Positions 48,246 through 64,000 of a stretch of 64,000 nt of DNA are shown here, piece after piece. Location: NCBI RefSeq assembly GCF_000321225.1, contig NW_004450322.1, positions 24,738-88,737 of the forward strand, in the 5' to 3' direction. Numbering within the stretch: position 1 is the first letter of the stretch; the number at the start of each line of letters is the position of its first letter. The notes beneath the pieces are model-generated. The model made no database searches and was not told the DNA's origin. It worked only from the letters and a program-made list of their open reading frames with translations. Position numbers and translations under genes: made by a program. The DNA comes from Odobenus rosmarus divergens (lineage: Eukaryota > Chordata > Mammalia > Carnivora > Odobenidae).

Positions 48246-48491
48246 CTCCCTTCTCCTCGTCGCCATTTTGTGCTGGTGATTGCGGCCGGCTGGGAGTAGG
48301 CGGCAGTGGGTTTCCTGGGGAGGGTAGCGCTTTTGGCGCTTCTCCCCTCCCCGCTCCTCCGCCCTTCTGCCTCCAGCCTCGGACTTGGCGGTGGTGCGGG
48401 CCGGCTCCGGCTGAGCTGGGAGAGTTGGAGGAGGTGGCGGCGCGCCGAGGTGATGTCCGGGAGCCCTCCCTTGACAGCCCGGGCCGAGAAG
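48246..48491 (+). other. RBM10: RBM10 first exon (mostly or wholly 5' UTR)
   Basis: The donor aag|gtgagc follows 48491. A YY1-type cgccattttg at 48261-48270 marks the likely start region, as in many TATA-less promoters. A second possible donor, gag|gtaagg, lies about 30 nt downstream. An ATG at 48453 opens a 35-codon upstream frame that ends in the next exon at 50550-50552. Confidence 0.75.
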
Positions 48492-48608
48492 GTGAGCGTC
48501 GTCGCTGGTCGTGGGGGCGGAGGTAAGGGGCCGGGGGCGGGCGGGTGCGGAGAGGAGGCGCGAGGGCGGACTACGGGACGTGGGCCTGGGCTACGCGCGG
48601 ACCCGAGG

Positions 48609-64000
<15,392 letters not shown>

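Overview
The window is mammalian X-linked DNA from a carnivoran. About sixty tRNA-Lys-derived CAN-SINEs (SINEC) with (AAATA)n tails occur on both strands, many with clear target-site duplications (TSDs), alongside carnivore-type L1 3' ends. The SINE subtypes look caniform, probably arctoid (bear, seal or mustelid); the species assignment is inference. The gene order RGN (+), NDUFB11 (-), RBM10 (+) is the one found on human Xp11.23.

Layout. 1-5.3 kb is intergenic: a decayed class I endogenous retrovirus env remnant, several SINEs and a 96-bp local duplication. 5.6-6.3 kb is a CpG island with a good splice donor. 7.35-7.39 kb is a probable proximal RGN first exon. RGN coding exons lie at 7.70, 9.88, 16.67, 18.81, 19.32 and 20.98 kb and give an intact 299-residue regucalcin with its metal and substrate residues. 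21-45 kb is repeat-rich intergenic DNA: old L1s, a hidden ~27-bp minisatellite, an LTR-like element, an orphan GC-rich block at 34.5-35.2 kb, and a 915-N assembly gap inside an L1. NDUFB11 (45.54-47.67 kb, minus strand, three coding exons, 154 residues) is divergently paired with RBM10 across a ~0.6-kb promoter that carries four CCAAT boxes. RBM10 starts near 48.25 kb; its first coding exons are at 50.61, 62.06 and 63.68 kb, and the window ends in the intron after the 77-codon exon that opens RRM1.

The genes do not form a pathway. Regucalcin is a cytosolic Ca/Zn-dependent gluconolactonase, NDUFB11 is a membrane-arm subunit of mitochondrial complex I, and RBM10 is a nuclear splicing regulator. 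NDUFB11 and RBM10 probably share promoter control.

I see no novel enzymatic or defence system. The observations most worth a second look are: a 35-nt 3'-truncated U2 snRNA retrocopy with its own TSD inside an L1; a (TG)14T5 tract abutting the RGN exon 5 acceptor, laid out like the CFTR exon 9 acceptor; an 86-bp inverted templated duplication near NDUFB11; two diverged minisatellites; and a stop-free N-terminal extension upstream of the canonical RBM10 start codon.
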